From: DASUUR01 sp036373975
GTDB taxonomy: Bacteria > Patescibacteriota > Saccharimonadia > Saccharimonadales > Saccharimonadaceae
Assembly (NCBI GenBank): GCA_036373975.1
Contig: DASUUR010000033.1
Coordinates: 1 to 17,646, forward strand
DNA length: 17,646 bases
Direction: 5' to 3'
Position numbers and translations under genes: made by a program. Below are positions 1 to 6,145 of the stretch, in pieces (position 1 is the first letter of the stretch; every line of letters begins with the position of its first letter). The notes beneath the pieces were generated by a model. It was not told the DNA's origin, made no database searches, and saw nothing but the letters and a program-made list of their open reading frames with translations.

Positions 1-235
1 CGGCGTAGCGTGTGACCCAAGTAAGTAGGGCAGGGCCTTGCAATTGTGGGTCGGCGAGCAACTTGTCGATTTCAAGTATTATAGTACGGACGCAACGGGG
101 CGTGCAGTTATCGACAATCTCGACTACCGAGTGATGCCAGCCCCGGCTTTTGGTGAGATTGCCTAGCTTGAAGTAGGCGCTTAAGAAACAACACAATTCA
201 ATATACTGTAAGATATCATTTTCTTCTTCAATCAT
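1..235 (-). CDS. Partial unknown protein, N-terminal 78 codons
   Basis: An open frame begins at the ATG at 235 and runs off the left edge without a stop. A plausible Shine-Dalgarno (AGGAAAT on the minus strand, near 246-252) lies upstream. The visible protein starts MIEEENDILQYIELCCFLSA and is mostly helical in character, with a Cys-Cys pair near residue 15, the stretch AYFKLGNL near residue 20, and a later acidic-hydrophobic EIDKLLADPQL. This distantly recalls the small CdiI_2-type contact-inhibition immunity proteins (a 'YF...W' segment followed by an 'E(I/L)D.LL' helix). That resemblance is from memory and weak, so the function is best called unknown. The gene is divergent from the deformylase-like gene and separated from it by an AT-rich region with a large inverted repeat. 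Confidence 0.5.
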   Translation of the reverse strand, partial: MIEEENDILQYIELCCFLSAYFKLGNLTKSRGWHHSVVEIVDNCTPRCVRTIILEIDKLLADPQLQGPALLTWVTRYA

Positions 236-427
236 TTGCCGCTATTTCCTGTTTGTTTTTGTAATGCAAAACAAAATGCGCCGTTTGCACAAGCAAATGT
301 GCGCAGTTGTTTTGTGACAACTTAACTAACTTAACAGCTTATGGTTAATTTGTCAATAGTCTATTGCATTTATCGTTAAGGAATGTCATAGTTAACGCTG
401 CTCTATCCCAAATAGGAAGGAACGATC
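236..427. promoter_or_regulatory. Divergent intergenic region with a long imperfect inverted repeat
   Basis: This AT-rich gap separates two divergent genes. It holds an imperfect inverted repeat at about 271-315, with nested matching arms ACAAAA/TTTTGT, TGCGC/GCGCA and TTTGC/GCAAA around the centre ACAA. A possible plus-strand promoter is TTGCAT (364-369), 17 bases, CATAGT (387-392). A clear Shine-Dalgarno AGGAAGG (414-420) precedes the GTG start at 428. The repeat could be an operator or an RNA hairpin in the leader of the left-edge gene. Confidence 0.45.
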
Positions 428-1192
428 GTGGTTAAAACGGTTGGTCCCCTCGATTACATCGGGCCGGACAACTTGCCGAAGGGTTGGCACCGACCGACCC
501 GCGAATTGGCGGAGCGACAGAGACTCCTGCGGGCGGTGCAGTATCAGGTTGCGCCACCGGCATCACCCTGGCTGCGAAACAAGAGGCTCAAGGCTGTGTC
601 GCCGCCGCAGACTTTGTCGGCAGAACTGCAGCGTGACATCAAGTTGATGGAGTCGCATGTCAACCCGCGCAGCCTGTTGAAGGCCGCGGGCATGGCTCAC
701 CCACAAATGCTCGGGGCGAAGAAGCAGGCGTACCGGGTGATCGTGGTGTCGCTCGGCAAGGATCTCAAGGCAGAGAACCTGCTCCCGGGTACGGTGTTCA
801 TCGATCCGGTGATCAAGCCTGCTCAAGGTGCTCGACAGGTAGCGGGCGTGGAAATGTGCTTCTCATGCCCCGCTGTGGCCCGCAAGGTGTTGCGCTGGGA
901 CAAGGTCTGGCTTCACAGTCGAAACCACCCGCCAATGCTGTTGGTGGATGGCGTCGCTCGTGCTGCGCAGCATGAGTGCGACCATCTTGACTGCGAGGTG
1001 TGCATCGATCGGGGGTTCGAGCAGGGGTACAAGCTGCTCTATTACGTGCCAACCGATCTGCACATGACTTTCTACCGCGAGTACGTGCTCAAGGGCAGGC
1101 TCGACTTGTGGCCCTACCTTTTCAGGCAGGACCAGTACGACGCCATGATGAACGGTATGTTCTCCTTCGACAATTACTTCCGGTATCTCTAG
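428..1192 (+). CDS. Divergent peptide-deformylase-like protein
   Basis: A 254-residue protein with the three peptide deformylase signatures in order, in divergent form. Motif 1 (usual GLAAPQ) appears as GMAHPQ near residues 88-93. Motif 2 (usual EGCLS) appears as EMCFS, with Cys144. Motif 3 (usual HExDH) appears as HECDH at 182-186. The metal ligands (Cys, two His), the catalytic Glu183 and the motif-1 Gln93 are therefore all present. Deformylases remove the formyl group from the N-terminal methionine of new proteins. Typical enzymes are about 150-190 residues; this one has roughly 45 extra residues at the N-terminus and about 60 after motif 3, rich in aromatic residues. It starts at GTG 428, 7 bases after AGGAAGG. 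Of its first 40 codons, 29 end in G or C by hand count, more than in backbone genes. It could be a resistance copy, a specialised deformylase or a related hydrolase. Confidence 0.75.
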   Translation: MVKTVGPLDYIGPDNLPKGWHRPTRELAERQRLLRAVQYQVAPPASPWLRNKRLKAVSPPQTLSAELQRDIKLMESHVNPRSLLKAAGMAHPQMLGAKKQAYRVIVVSLGKDLKAENLLPGTVFIDPVIKPAQGARQVAGVEMCFSCPAVARKVLRWDKVWLHSRNHPPMLLVDGVARAAQHECDHLDCEVCIDRGFEQGYKLLYYVPTDLHMTFYREYVLKGRLDLWPYLFRQDQYDAMMNGMFSFDNYFRYL

Positions 1193-1203
1193 GGGTGGCA
1201 CCT

Positions 1204-1242
1204 CGGGGCGGGCGGTCTTTGGACTGCCCACCCGTTTTCTTT
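1204..1242 (+). terminator. Intrinsic terminator of the deformylase-like gene
   Basis: A GC-rich hairpin spans 1204-1234 (arms CGGGGCGGGCGGTC and GACTGCCCACCCG, loop about TTTG, with one wobble, one mismatch and one bulge). It is followed by TTTTCTTT and lies just after the stop codon at 1192. Confidence 0.75.
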
Positions 1243-1268
1243 AAAGCAAAACGCCCCCGCAGGGGCGT
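1242..1268 (-). terminator. Intrinsic terminator of the minus-strand orphan gene
   Basis: The perfect 7-bp stem ACGCCCC/GGGGCGT (1251-1257 and 1262-1268) is followed on the minus strand by TTTTGCTTT. It terminates the gene at 1820-1290 and abuts the terminator of the convergent gene. Confidence 0.75.
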
Positions 1269-1289
1269 CTGCCTCTTGCTGGGGGCTAG

Positions 1290-1820
1290 TCAGGCGAACA
1301 CGTTCGCCTTGCGGTGACCTGTGTAGACAACGCGCGAGCGCTGAACGTCGTAGCGGCAGACTTCCATGTGGATTCCAGGGAAGTTCGCCATCACCTTGTC
1401 GAGGTGGAAACCGACGTAGAGTGCCCCACGGGGGAACGTAAGGGAGCCGGTCGTCAGGACCTCGGCGGCCACTTCGTTGCTGGGGAACTTCTCGTAGGCG
1501 ACGTACAGTCCCGAGTACAACACAGGGCGCGTGTACTCGTGCTGTCGCAGAATGGCCTTGCCGGCTTCGCTGCGCAGCACGAGGTGTGGCCAGATCCAGC
1601 GCACCGTGCCGATGTTATCCTGAACGATCAGGATCACATCGCCGACTTCGGGCAGCTCGTAGGAGCGCGTGCCGTACGTCTCCCTGTAGGGGAGCAGCTC
1701 GAACGCACTGAGCTCGTTTTTGAGGCAGAAGGCGAGGCTGGGCCCATCGGTCGCCACTTCGCCTTCTCCGTCAACGAGCTTGGTCACGATGCCGAACTTG
1801 AACTGGGACGGCTCGATCAT
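1290..1820 (-). CDS. Orphan protein of unknown function, possible OB-fold N-terminus
   Basis: A 176-residue protein starting at ATG 1820 with a textbook Shine-Dalgarno AGGAGG (1826-1831), 5 bases from the start. No signal peptide or membrane segment is visible. Residues of about 8-75 form short beta-like stretches (KFGIVTKLVDGEGEVATDG, then PEVGDVILIVQDN, then GTVRWIW). These loosely follow the rhythm of a cold-shock or other OB-fold domain, with a Gly-Asp turn before the last strand. I cannot assign a family. The C-terminal half (TFPRGALYVGFHLDKVMANF) is unrecognised. It stands alone, with its own terminator and strong ribosome binding site, between genes on the other strand, and its codons are G+C-rich. 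It behaves like an imported single-gene cassette. A longer open frame on the opposite strand over the same interval lacks such signals and was rejected. Confidence 0.65.
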   Translation of the reverse strand: MIEPSQFKFGIVTKLVDGEGEVATDGPSLAFCLKNELSAFELLPYRETYGTRSYELPEVGDVILIVQDNIGTVRWIWPHLVLRSEAGKAILRQHEYTRPVLYSGLYVAYEKFPSNEVAAEVLTTGSLTFPRGALYVGFHLDKVMANFPGIHMEVCRYDVQRSRVVYTGHRKANVFA

Positions 1821-2006
1821 GATTGCCTCCTGGGCACTCTTGGTCTTTTTATACGCTACTATATTTATGCATTTTTGTCAATACTAGCAATCACTTGCGG
1901 TATGCATAATAGTATTTTTATGTTATTATATACATTGCGAAAACATTCGTGATGTCGGGGTGAAGTTGTGAATATTCGGCTTTTTTTTCGAGAAGAAAGT
2001 GACAAG
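1821..2006. promoter_or_regulatory. Divergent AT-rich promoter region with inverted ATGCAT elements
   Basis: This AT-rich gap lies between two divergent G+C-rich genes. ACTATATTTATGCAT (1858-1872) and ATGCATAATAGT (1902-1913) are imperfect inverted copies of each other, differing by a 3-base insertion. On the minus strand a consensus -35 TTGACA (1876-1881) has a weak -10 TAGCGT 17 bases on. On the plus strand, TTATTATA near 1923-1930 is a possible -10. The leader before 2007 contains a run of eight T (1981-1988). Confidence 0.4.
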
Positions 2007-2423
2007 ATGCGACCCAAACTTGATGACGAAACCGTGGAAACACTCTTCTCGGAGTGCCGCTACGACCTCCCTAGGGATGCGCGTGACAGGGCGTCCGATC
2101 CTGACAGGTCCCTTCCCGTGCCGATGAAGTCGCTGCCTCTCGAACAGGGACGGATGGTCTTCCACAAGACCCGCGTCGCCAACCGGTCCGGCGAGATCGA
2201 CAGACTGTTCTCCATGATCAAGGGGAGCCTCTCCTCCCGCCCACAGGGTGTGGAACTCGGGGAGCTTGTCTACCAGCCGGATGGTCGGCAGTGGACACGG
2301 CAGATCTTCGTTGCCGAGAAGCTGATGGCGCTCTTGATCGTTGCTGGCAAGGTGTTGCTGGTAGAGGGCGACGACAAGTGGCCTACCAAGCGTGATGAGC
2401 CGCCGCGCTACCGGCTTCGCTGA
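2007..2423 (+). CDS. Orphan protein of unknown function
   Basis: A protein of 138 residues from ATG 2007 (MRPKLDDETVETLFSE...). The frame is open back to a GTG at 1968, preceded by GGGGTG (1957-1962), which would add 13 residues. I prefer 2007 because composition switches sharply there: the upstream codons run through an AT-rich stretch with eight T in a row, while the sequence after 2007 is G+C-rich. The protein is soluble-looking and charged, with an acidic N-terminus, a central basic stretch (FHKTRVANRSGEIDRLF), a hydrophobic helix (EKLMALLIVAGKVLLVEG) and a basic C-terminal tail. No domain is recognised. It is a lone gene, divergent from the orphan at 1820 and followed directly by a strong stem-loop. 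Its composition sets it apart from the tatA gene downstream. Confidence 0.6.
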   Translation: MRPKLDDETVETLFSECRYDLPRDARDRASDPDRSLPVPMKSLPLEQGRMVFHKTRVANRSGEIDRLFSMIKGSLSSRPQGVELGELVYQPDGRQWTRQIFVAEKLMALLIVAGKVLLVEGDDKWPTKRDEPPRYRLR

Positions 2424-2428
2424 CATCC

Positions 2429-2467
2429 TGTGCCGGTGCACCCTCGAGAAGAGGATGCACCGGCACA
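2429..2467 (+). terminator. Large stem-loop after the orphan gene, no U-tract
   Basis: Arms of 17 bases (2429-2445 and 2451-2467) pair with a single mismatch around a GAGAA loop, five bases after the stop codon. No run of T follows immediately, so it may terminate inefficiently, protect the 3' end, or act as a processing hairpin. Confidence 0.5.
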
Positions 2468-2544
2468 GCAATCTACACTTGTTATTTTTGTTTTGTACAG
2501 CTAAAATTAAAGCATTAGCATAAGAGTGAGGGGAATACATATTT

Positions 2545-2748
2545 ATGGTCGAGCGACAATTCGCAGACATCTTAGGGATCGGCACATTTGAGCTGATAAT
2601 CATTTTGGTTATCTTGCTACTTTTATTTGGCGGCAGTAAGCTCCCGCAACTTTCGCGCAGCATCGCTTCATCTGTAAAAGAAATACGCAAGGGTGTGCAC
2701 GATGAGCCTGGCGACGTCAAAAAGACTGCCGACAAGCCAAAAGCCTAA
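2545..2748 (+). CDS. tatA: Twin-arginine translocase subunit TatA/E
   Basis: A 67-residue protein with the standard TatA plan. A short N-terminus is followed by one membrane helix (about residues 14-29, FELIIILVILLLLFGG) ending in the FGG-KLPQL hinge. An amphipathic helix comes next (LSRSIASSVKEIRKG), then a short charged tail. TatA forms the protein-conducting assembly that moves folded proteins with twin-arginine signals across the cytoplasmic membrane, together with TatC. The start ATG 2545 follows a GAGGGGAA Shine-Dalgarno (about 2528-2535). The 3' end overlaps tatC by 47 bases, so the two are co-transcribed and probably translationally coupled. No tatB was seen; two-component TatA-TatC systems are normal in Gram-positive-type bacteria. 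Confidence 0.93.
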   Translation: MVERQFADILGIGTFELIIILVILLLLFGGSKLPQLSRSIASSVKEIRKGVHDEPGDVKKTADKPKA

Positions 2749-3727
2749 TATATCTTCTGGGCCAGAATTGGCATTTGCTGAGCATATCAGGGAATTGCGC
2801 CGCCGACTTATCTGGGTGGTTGCTATCTTTCTGATAGCTTCCTCGGTTGCGTACAACTATCATATTTGGTTAACCGATGTTGTGCTTGCGCCAATTGACC
2901 ACAAAAGATTAATTTATCTCACGCCAACTGGCGGGTTTAATTTCATATTCCAGGTTACTATGTATGCTGGGCTTATATTGACGGTGCCAATGCTTGTGTA
3001 TCAGTTATATGGTTTTGTGCGACCGGCACTCCCTTCGCATTCGCGCAAAACTGTAGTCAAGATCATGCTTGCTTCAGTCTTTTTGTTGGCGTTAGGGGTG
3101 GGCTTTGGCTACTTTGTGGCCGTGCCATCCTCGCTCAAGTTCTTATCTGACTTTGCTGCAGGCGTAATCACGGCTAGCCTCACGGCGGATTCCTACCTTG
3201 CATTCCTGGCAGGGTATTTGCTGGGGCTTGGGATTTTGTTTCAATTACCACTTTTGCTGTTGTTCTGGAACTGGATTAACCCATTAACTCCAGGGGGGCT
3301 TTTGAAGTCGGAGCGCTATGTTATATTGCTGTCGTTTGTAGCGGCAGCGATTATTACGCCAACTCCAGATATTGCCAACCAAGCCATGATCGCGCTGCCT
3401 ATAATTGTTATGTATCAGTTTGGGGTACTTGCAGTGCTCTGGTCGATTCGACGCAAGAGGAAGGAAGCGGCAGCGCTTAAAACAAGAACCAAAAAGCCTG
3501 TCCTAGCCACTACTCCCCAGCTTGCGAGCCCTGACCCTTTACCACAGGCGCCACTGGCACCACAGCGCCAGCAACCTGCATTGATGAGCGATATTTCCGT
3601 GCAGTTGCCGCGTCAGGTTAACGGCCCAATAATTCGCAAGCCTAGCCCATTACAAGTAACGAGTCGACAGTCGCCAACCGGCCTTCGCCCACAGCGCGGC
3701 ATGAATATTGACGGCATAATCTCATAG
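2702..3727 (+). CDS. tatC: Sec-independent translocase TatC with a long proline/glutamine-rich tail
   Basis: The start ATG 2702 follows AAGGGTG (2689-2695); a GTG at 2693 is in frame but would sit on that site. TatC recognises twin-arginine signal peptides. Visible hallmarks are HIRELRRRL before the first membrane helix (the usual HLxELRxR motif), GFVRPAL after the second helix, and a later ERYVILLSFVAAAIITPTPD that matches the conserved RRY...TPPDP region. Six hydrophobic segments are evident within about residues 25-255. The last ~85 residues, after a basic stretch (SIRRKRKEAAALKTRTKK), form a low-complexity cytoplasmic tail rich in Pro, Gln and Arg, longer than in most TatC proteins. The stop codon lies one base from the stop of the convergent gatD, leaving no room for a terminator. 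Confidence 0.93.
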   Translation: MSLATSKRLPTSQKPNISSGPELAFAEHIRELRRRLIWVVAIFLIASSVAYNYHIWLTDVVLAPIDHKRLIYLTPTGGFNFIFQVTMYAGLILTVPMLVYQLYGFVRPALPSHSRKTVVKIMLASVFLLALGVGFGYFVAVPSSLKFLSDFAAGVITASLTADSYLAFLAGYLLGLGILFQLPLLLLFWNWINPLTPGGLLKSERYVILLSFVAAAIITPTPDIANQAMIALPIIVMYQFGVLAVLWSIRRKRKEAAALKTRTKKPVLATTPQLASPDPLPQAPLAPQRQQPALMSDISVQLPRQVNGPIIRKPSPLQVTSRQSPTGLRPQRGMNIDGIIS

Positions 3728-3728
3728 A

Positions 3729-4451
3729 TTACCTTGGGCGTTTTGCTGCAGTGGCCCTAGCAAGCTGGGCAAAACGATCGTCGATAATTTCAGGATTAAA
3801 TTCGCCATATTTACGAGTGACTGCCGCTTCGATAAGCGTATCGGCAAGCGAAGGATTTTTAGGCAGCAGTGATCCGTGCAAATAGCTACCAATAACGTTT
3901 TTGTACACAGCCCCCTCTGTTTGATCGGTACCGTTGTTTCCGGCGCCCTTTTTAACCACGCCAAAAGCAGGTTGGTTATTGTCTAAAACCGTTAGACCAC
4001 TGTGATTCTCGTAGCCAATAACATCCCCAAAGTCTGTGTCCAGGATGACATTACCAATCAGGCGCTTTGGCCCAGCATGTGTCTCGGCTTTGAATATCTC
4101 AATGCCTTTTATAGTTTCACCGTCAGCCGTCTTAAAGAATCGACCAAAGAGCTGGTAGAGGCCACAGATCATGAGCATCGGTACGTTATCGTTCGCTAGT
4201 TTATGTAGAATTGCGCTATTTTTGAGTAGGTCGTCTTGAACTTTGTTTTGGCCGGAATCTTGGCCACCACCACCAACGATAATATCAACAGCGTTGGGGA
4301 ACTTTTGGCCTGGGCTGTGGGCGAGTATGCGCGGAGTATAGCCATGCCACTGTAGACGTCGGCCCAGAGTGAGTACATTGCCCCAGTCGCCATAAATATT
4401 CATCTCGTTAGGGTATAACTGTAAGATAGTGATTGTTTTTTCTTGGCTCAT
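3729..4451 (-). CDS. gatD: Lipid II isoglutaminyl synthase, glutaminase subunit GatD
   Basis: A 240-residue class I glutamine amidotransferase-like protein. The nucleophile is Cys96 in LMICGLYQLFG and the catalytic His is His192 in GSYLHGSLLPKNP, the layout typical of GatD. GatD releases ammonia from glutamine and passes it to MurT, which amidates the alpha-carboxyl of D-glutamate in lipid II to D-isoglutamine. This affects peptidoglycan cross-linking in Gram-positive-type walls. The N-terminus (ITILQLYPNEMNIYGDWGNV) is also characteristic. Its ATG overlaps the murT stop as ATGA, so the two genes are translationally coupled in the order murT-gatD. It converges on tatC with a single base between stop codons. 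Confidence 0.93.
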   Translation of the reverse strand: MSQEKTITILQLYPNEMNIYGDWGNVLTLGRRLQWHGYTPRILAHSPGQKFPNAVDIIVGGGGQDSGQNKVQDDLLKNSAILHKLANDNVPMLMICGLYQLFGRFFKTADGETIKGIEIFKAETHAGPKRLIGNVILDTDFGDVIGYENHSGLTVLDNNQPAFGVVKKGAGNNGTDQTEGAVYKNVIGSYLHGSLLPKNPSLADTLIEAAVTRKYGEFNPEIIDDRFAQLARATAAKRPR

Positions 4452-5719
4452 GAAATGTGCTCCACATCAGTTATTCTTTTAAGCTGGCGGCGTAGAGCGA
4501 GCATTGCTGTGTAAGTGCAGAAGATACGCTTTGGAACATCTGGTGTAGTTTGCAGTAAATAGGTGAGCCCATCAGCTAGGTTGGGTATGACCTCGCTTAC
4601 CTCAACTTCATCGTACTGCAAGCGGAGCGCCATATCGTAGCTACGTATACCGCTCACCACAGTAACGCCTTGCTTGCGTAGACTAGCAAAATCCACATCC
4701 CACAGCCATGACATGTCGCGACCGTCGGCATACTGATCATTAATGGCGATCATGGTTGCGTAATTTGTGGCATCAAAGGACTGTAGCGCCAAGCGAAAGC
4801 CGGCCGGGTTTTTGACCAGGATTAGCTCGAGTGGCTGGTTGTTAACGGTAATAGTCTCGCCACGCCCAAAGGCAGGCGTTATTTCGGCTAACGCGGCATA
4901 GAGGGCGGCATCATCACGGTTGGGTTGAGGCACTACTAACCGCACTAAGGCTAAAGCCGCCGCAGCGTTAAACATATTGTATGCACCGTTGAGTTTAAGG
5001 GTGATGGCCTTCTTTTTGTCATCAATCATAAATGTTGCGGTTGAGCCGAGTATCTCGATGAGCTCGACATCGTTCTGCAGTGCGCTTTCTGGCTTTTGCT
5101 TACCGTAGAGCTCATCGTCGGTAGGGAAGGCGCCTCGCACCGCATTACCGAGGCCGAAGTAGCGAACTATTTTGGAGCCAGCATTTTTTGCAATGGCGCG
5201 AACTCGGGCGTCGACGCTGTTGAGCACCAAGCCTTCGCTCGTGTGGGCTGCAATAGCCTGCAAAAGCTTGGCGGTTGTATCGATTTCGCCAAAACGATCC
5301 AGCTGATCGCGCATCACGTTGAGCAGTAGACTGTAACGTGGCGCAACGCTTTTAACAAAGTGCACGGCATGGGCTTCATCGAGCTCAAGTACGGCGATAT
5401 CCGCCTGTAGCTGACCGTCGAGGTTGATTTCTTGCAGAAGTGCTGCCACAACGCCCCGTGTAAAGTTGCTGCCGGTACGGTTAGTGAATACACGTAGCCC
5501 TTGGCTTTCAAGAAGCGCAACAACCATTTTGGTGGTGGTGGTTTTACCATTGGTGCCACTAATTACCACCACACCCTTAGGGAGCGACGCCAGAGTGCGG
5601 CCAAGAAATTGAGGGTCAAGTTTTTCTACCACAAGCCCGGGGAGTGCCGAGCCACCACCGCGTAGGGCGGCAGCCTTCTGTACGGCCTTGCCGATCAAAG
5701 TAATATGTTTTTTTGTCAT
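4448..5719 (-). CDS. murT: Lipid II isoglutaminyl synthase, Mur-ligase subunit MurT
   Basis: A 423-residue protein from ATG 5719. The frame is open to 5812, but that extension has no supporting signal and would cross the promoter. Family features seen: an N-terminal PGLVVEKLDP segment, the ATP-binding loop SGTNGKTTTT (about 54-63), the central Mur-ligase domain, and a C-terminal domain with FGRGETI and INDQYADGRDMSWLWDVDF (about 324-342). Those C-terminal motifs are typical of MurT rather than MurC-F. It uses ATP to activate the glutamate carboxyl for amidation with GatD-supplied ammonia. The central region (about residues 175-255) contains no cysteine, whereas characterised Firmicute MurT proteins carry a four-cysteine zinc ribbon there. 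The only cysteine visible lies near the C-terminus (IFCTYTAML). A -10-like TATACT 12 bases upstream and no Shine-Dalgarno suggest a leaderless mRNA. Confidence 0.92.
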   Translation of the reverse strand: MTKKHITLIGKAVQKAAALRGGGSALPGLVVEKLDPQFLGRTLASLPKGVVVISGTNGKTTTTKMVVALLESQGLRVFTNRTGSNFTRGVVAALLQEINLDGQLQADIAVLELDEAHAVHFVKSVAPRYSLLLNVMRDQLDRFGEIDTTAKLLQAIAAHTSEGLVLNSVDARVRAIAKNAGSKIVRYFGLGNAVRGAFPTDDELYGKQKPESALQNDVELIEILGSTATFMIDDKKKAITLKLNGAYNMFNAAAALALVRLVVPQPNRDDAALYAALAEITPAFGRGETITVNNQPLELILVKNPAGFRLALQSFDATNYATMIAINDQYADGRDMSWLWDVDFASLRKQGVTVVSGIRSYDMALRLQYDEVEVSEVIPNLADGLTYLLQTTPDVPKRIFCTYTAMLALRRQLKRITDVEHIS

Positions 5720-5731
5720 AACAATATCTAC

Positions 5732-5760
5732 AGTATACCGTACCTGCCATGCTACAATAA
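5732..5760 (-). promoter_or_regulatory. murT-gatD promoter, nearly leaderless
   Basis: On the minus strand, TTATTG (5755-5760), 17 bases, then TATACT (5732-5737). Transcription starting about 7 bases on would leave a leader of about 5 bases before ATG 5719, and no Shine-Dalgarno is present. Confidence 0.55.
5753..5758 (+). promoter_or_regulatory. -10 element for the membrane operon, leaderless
   Basis: TACAAT ends 6 bases before ATG 5765, which would put the transcription start on or next to the start codon. No good -35 is seen. The element overlaps the -35 region of the divergent murT promoter, so the two units may compete. Confidence 0.45.
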
Positions 5761-5764
5761 ACGT

Positions 5765-6145
5765 ATGTTGGTGGCATTTTTCTTGTGGTGGTATGGACCG
5801 GGGTGGAAGCAAGAGGCAGGGGAAATACGGGAACGACTAGCAAGAATTGCTGATCTTTTCTCGATTGACCTGTTGGTTAAGACCCTCTTTTCACCGTATC
5901 GACAGATATCTGCCGGAAAGGTTGACGGTTCTTTAAACGTGCGATGGCATGCTTGGGTTGATCGCGCCTTTTCTAGAGTGATTGGTGCTATTTTACGTAG
6001 CATCATGATTATTATTGGTAGCCTTACTCTGCTTGTTAGCGTAGTGTTTGGCGGTGTTTTGCTACTAATATGGCCGCTACTGCCACTGTTACCAGTTTTT
6101 GGGCTGTTACTAACAATACTCGGGTGGTTGCCATGGAATCGGTAA
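5765..6145 (+). CDS. Small two-helix membrane protein, uncharacterised
   Basis: A 126-residue protein from ATG 5765; an upstream in-frame ATG at 5705 would extend over the promoter and is disfavoured. The sequence opens with MLVAFFLWWYGPGWKQ, continues through an amphipathic region (IRERLARIADLFSIDLLVKTLFSPYRQISAGKVDG), then two long hydrophobic helices (about residues 74-95 and 98-121) joined by a short turn, and ends GWLPWNR. The 'YGPGWK', 'TLFSPYRQISAG' and 'WPLLPLLP' segments match my recollection of a family conserved in Saccharibacteria and other CPR genomes with no assigned function. It overlaps the following Clp-like gene by 13 bases, which implies joint expression and perhaps a shared complex in the membrane. 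Confidence 0.75.
   Translation: MLVAFFLWWYGPGWKQEAGEIRERLARIADLFSIDLLVKTLFSPYRQISAGKVDGSLNVRWHAWVDRAFSRVIGAILRSIMIIIGSLTLLVSVVFGGVLLLIWPLLPLLPVFGLLLTILGWLPWNR

Noticed and set aside
1314..1952. A 212-codon plus-strand open frame opposite the 1820-1290 gene
   Set aside because: It has no ribosome binding site and extends through the divergent promoter region. The minus-strand frame has AGGAGG and a terminator. The long frame is a by-product of G+C-rich codons on the other strand.
1926..2735. A 269-codon minus-strand open frame
   Set aside because: It runs antisense through the 2007 gene, its stem-loop and almost all of tatA, which is certain. It has no start signals or recognisable domain.
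5720..5812. N-terminal extension of MurT to an ATG at 5812
   Set aside because: The added residues do not resemble MurT and would cross the promoter and the divergent gene start. ATG 5719 begins just before the conserved N-terminus.
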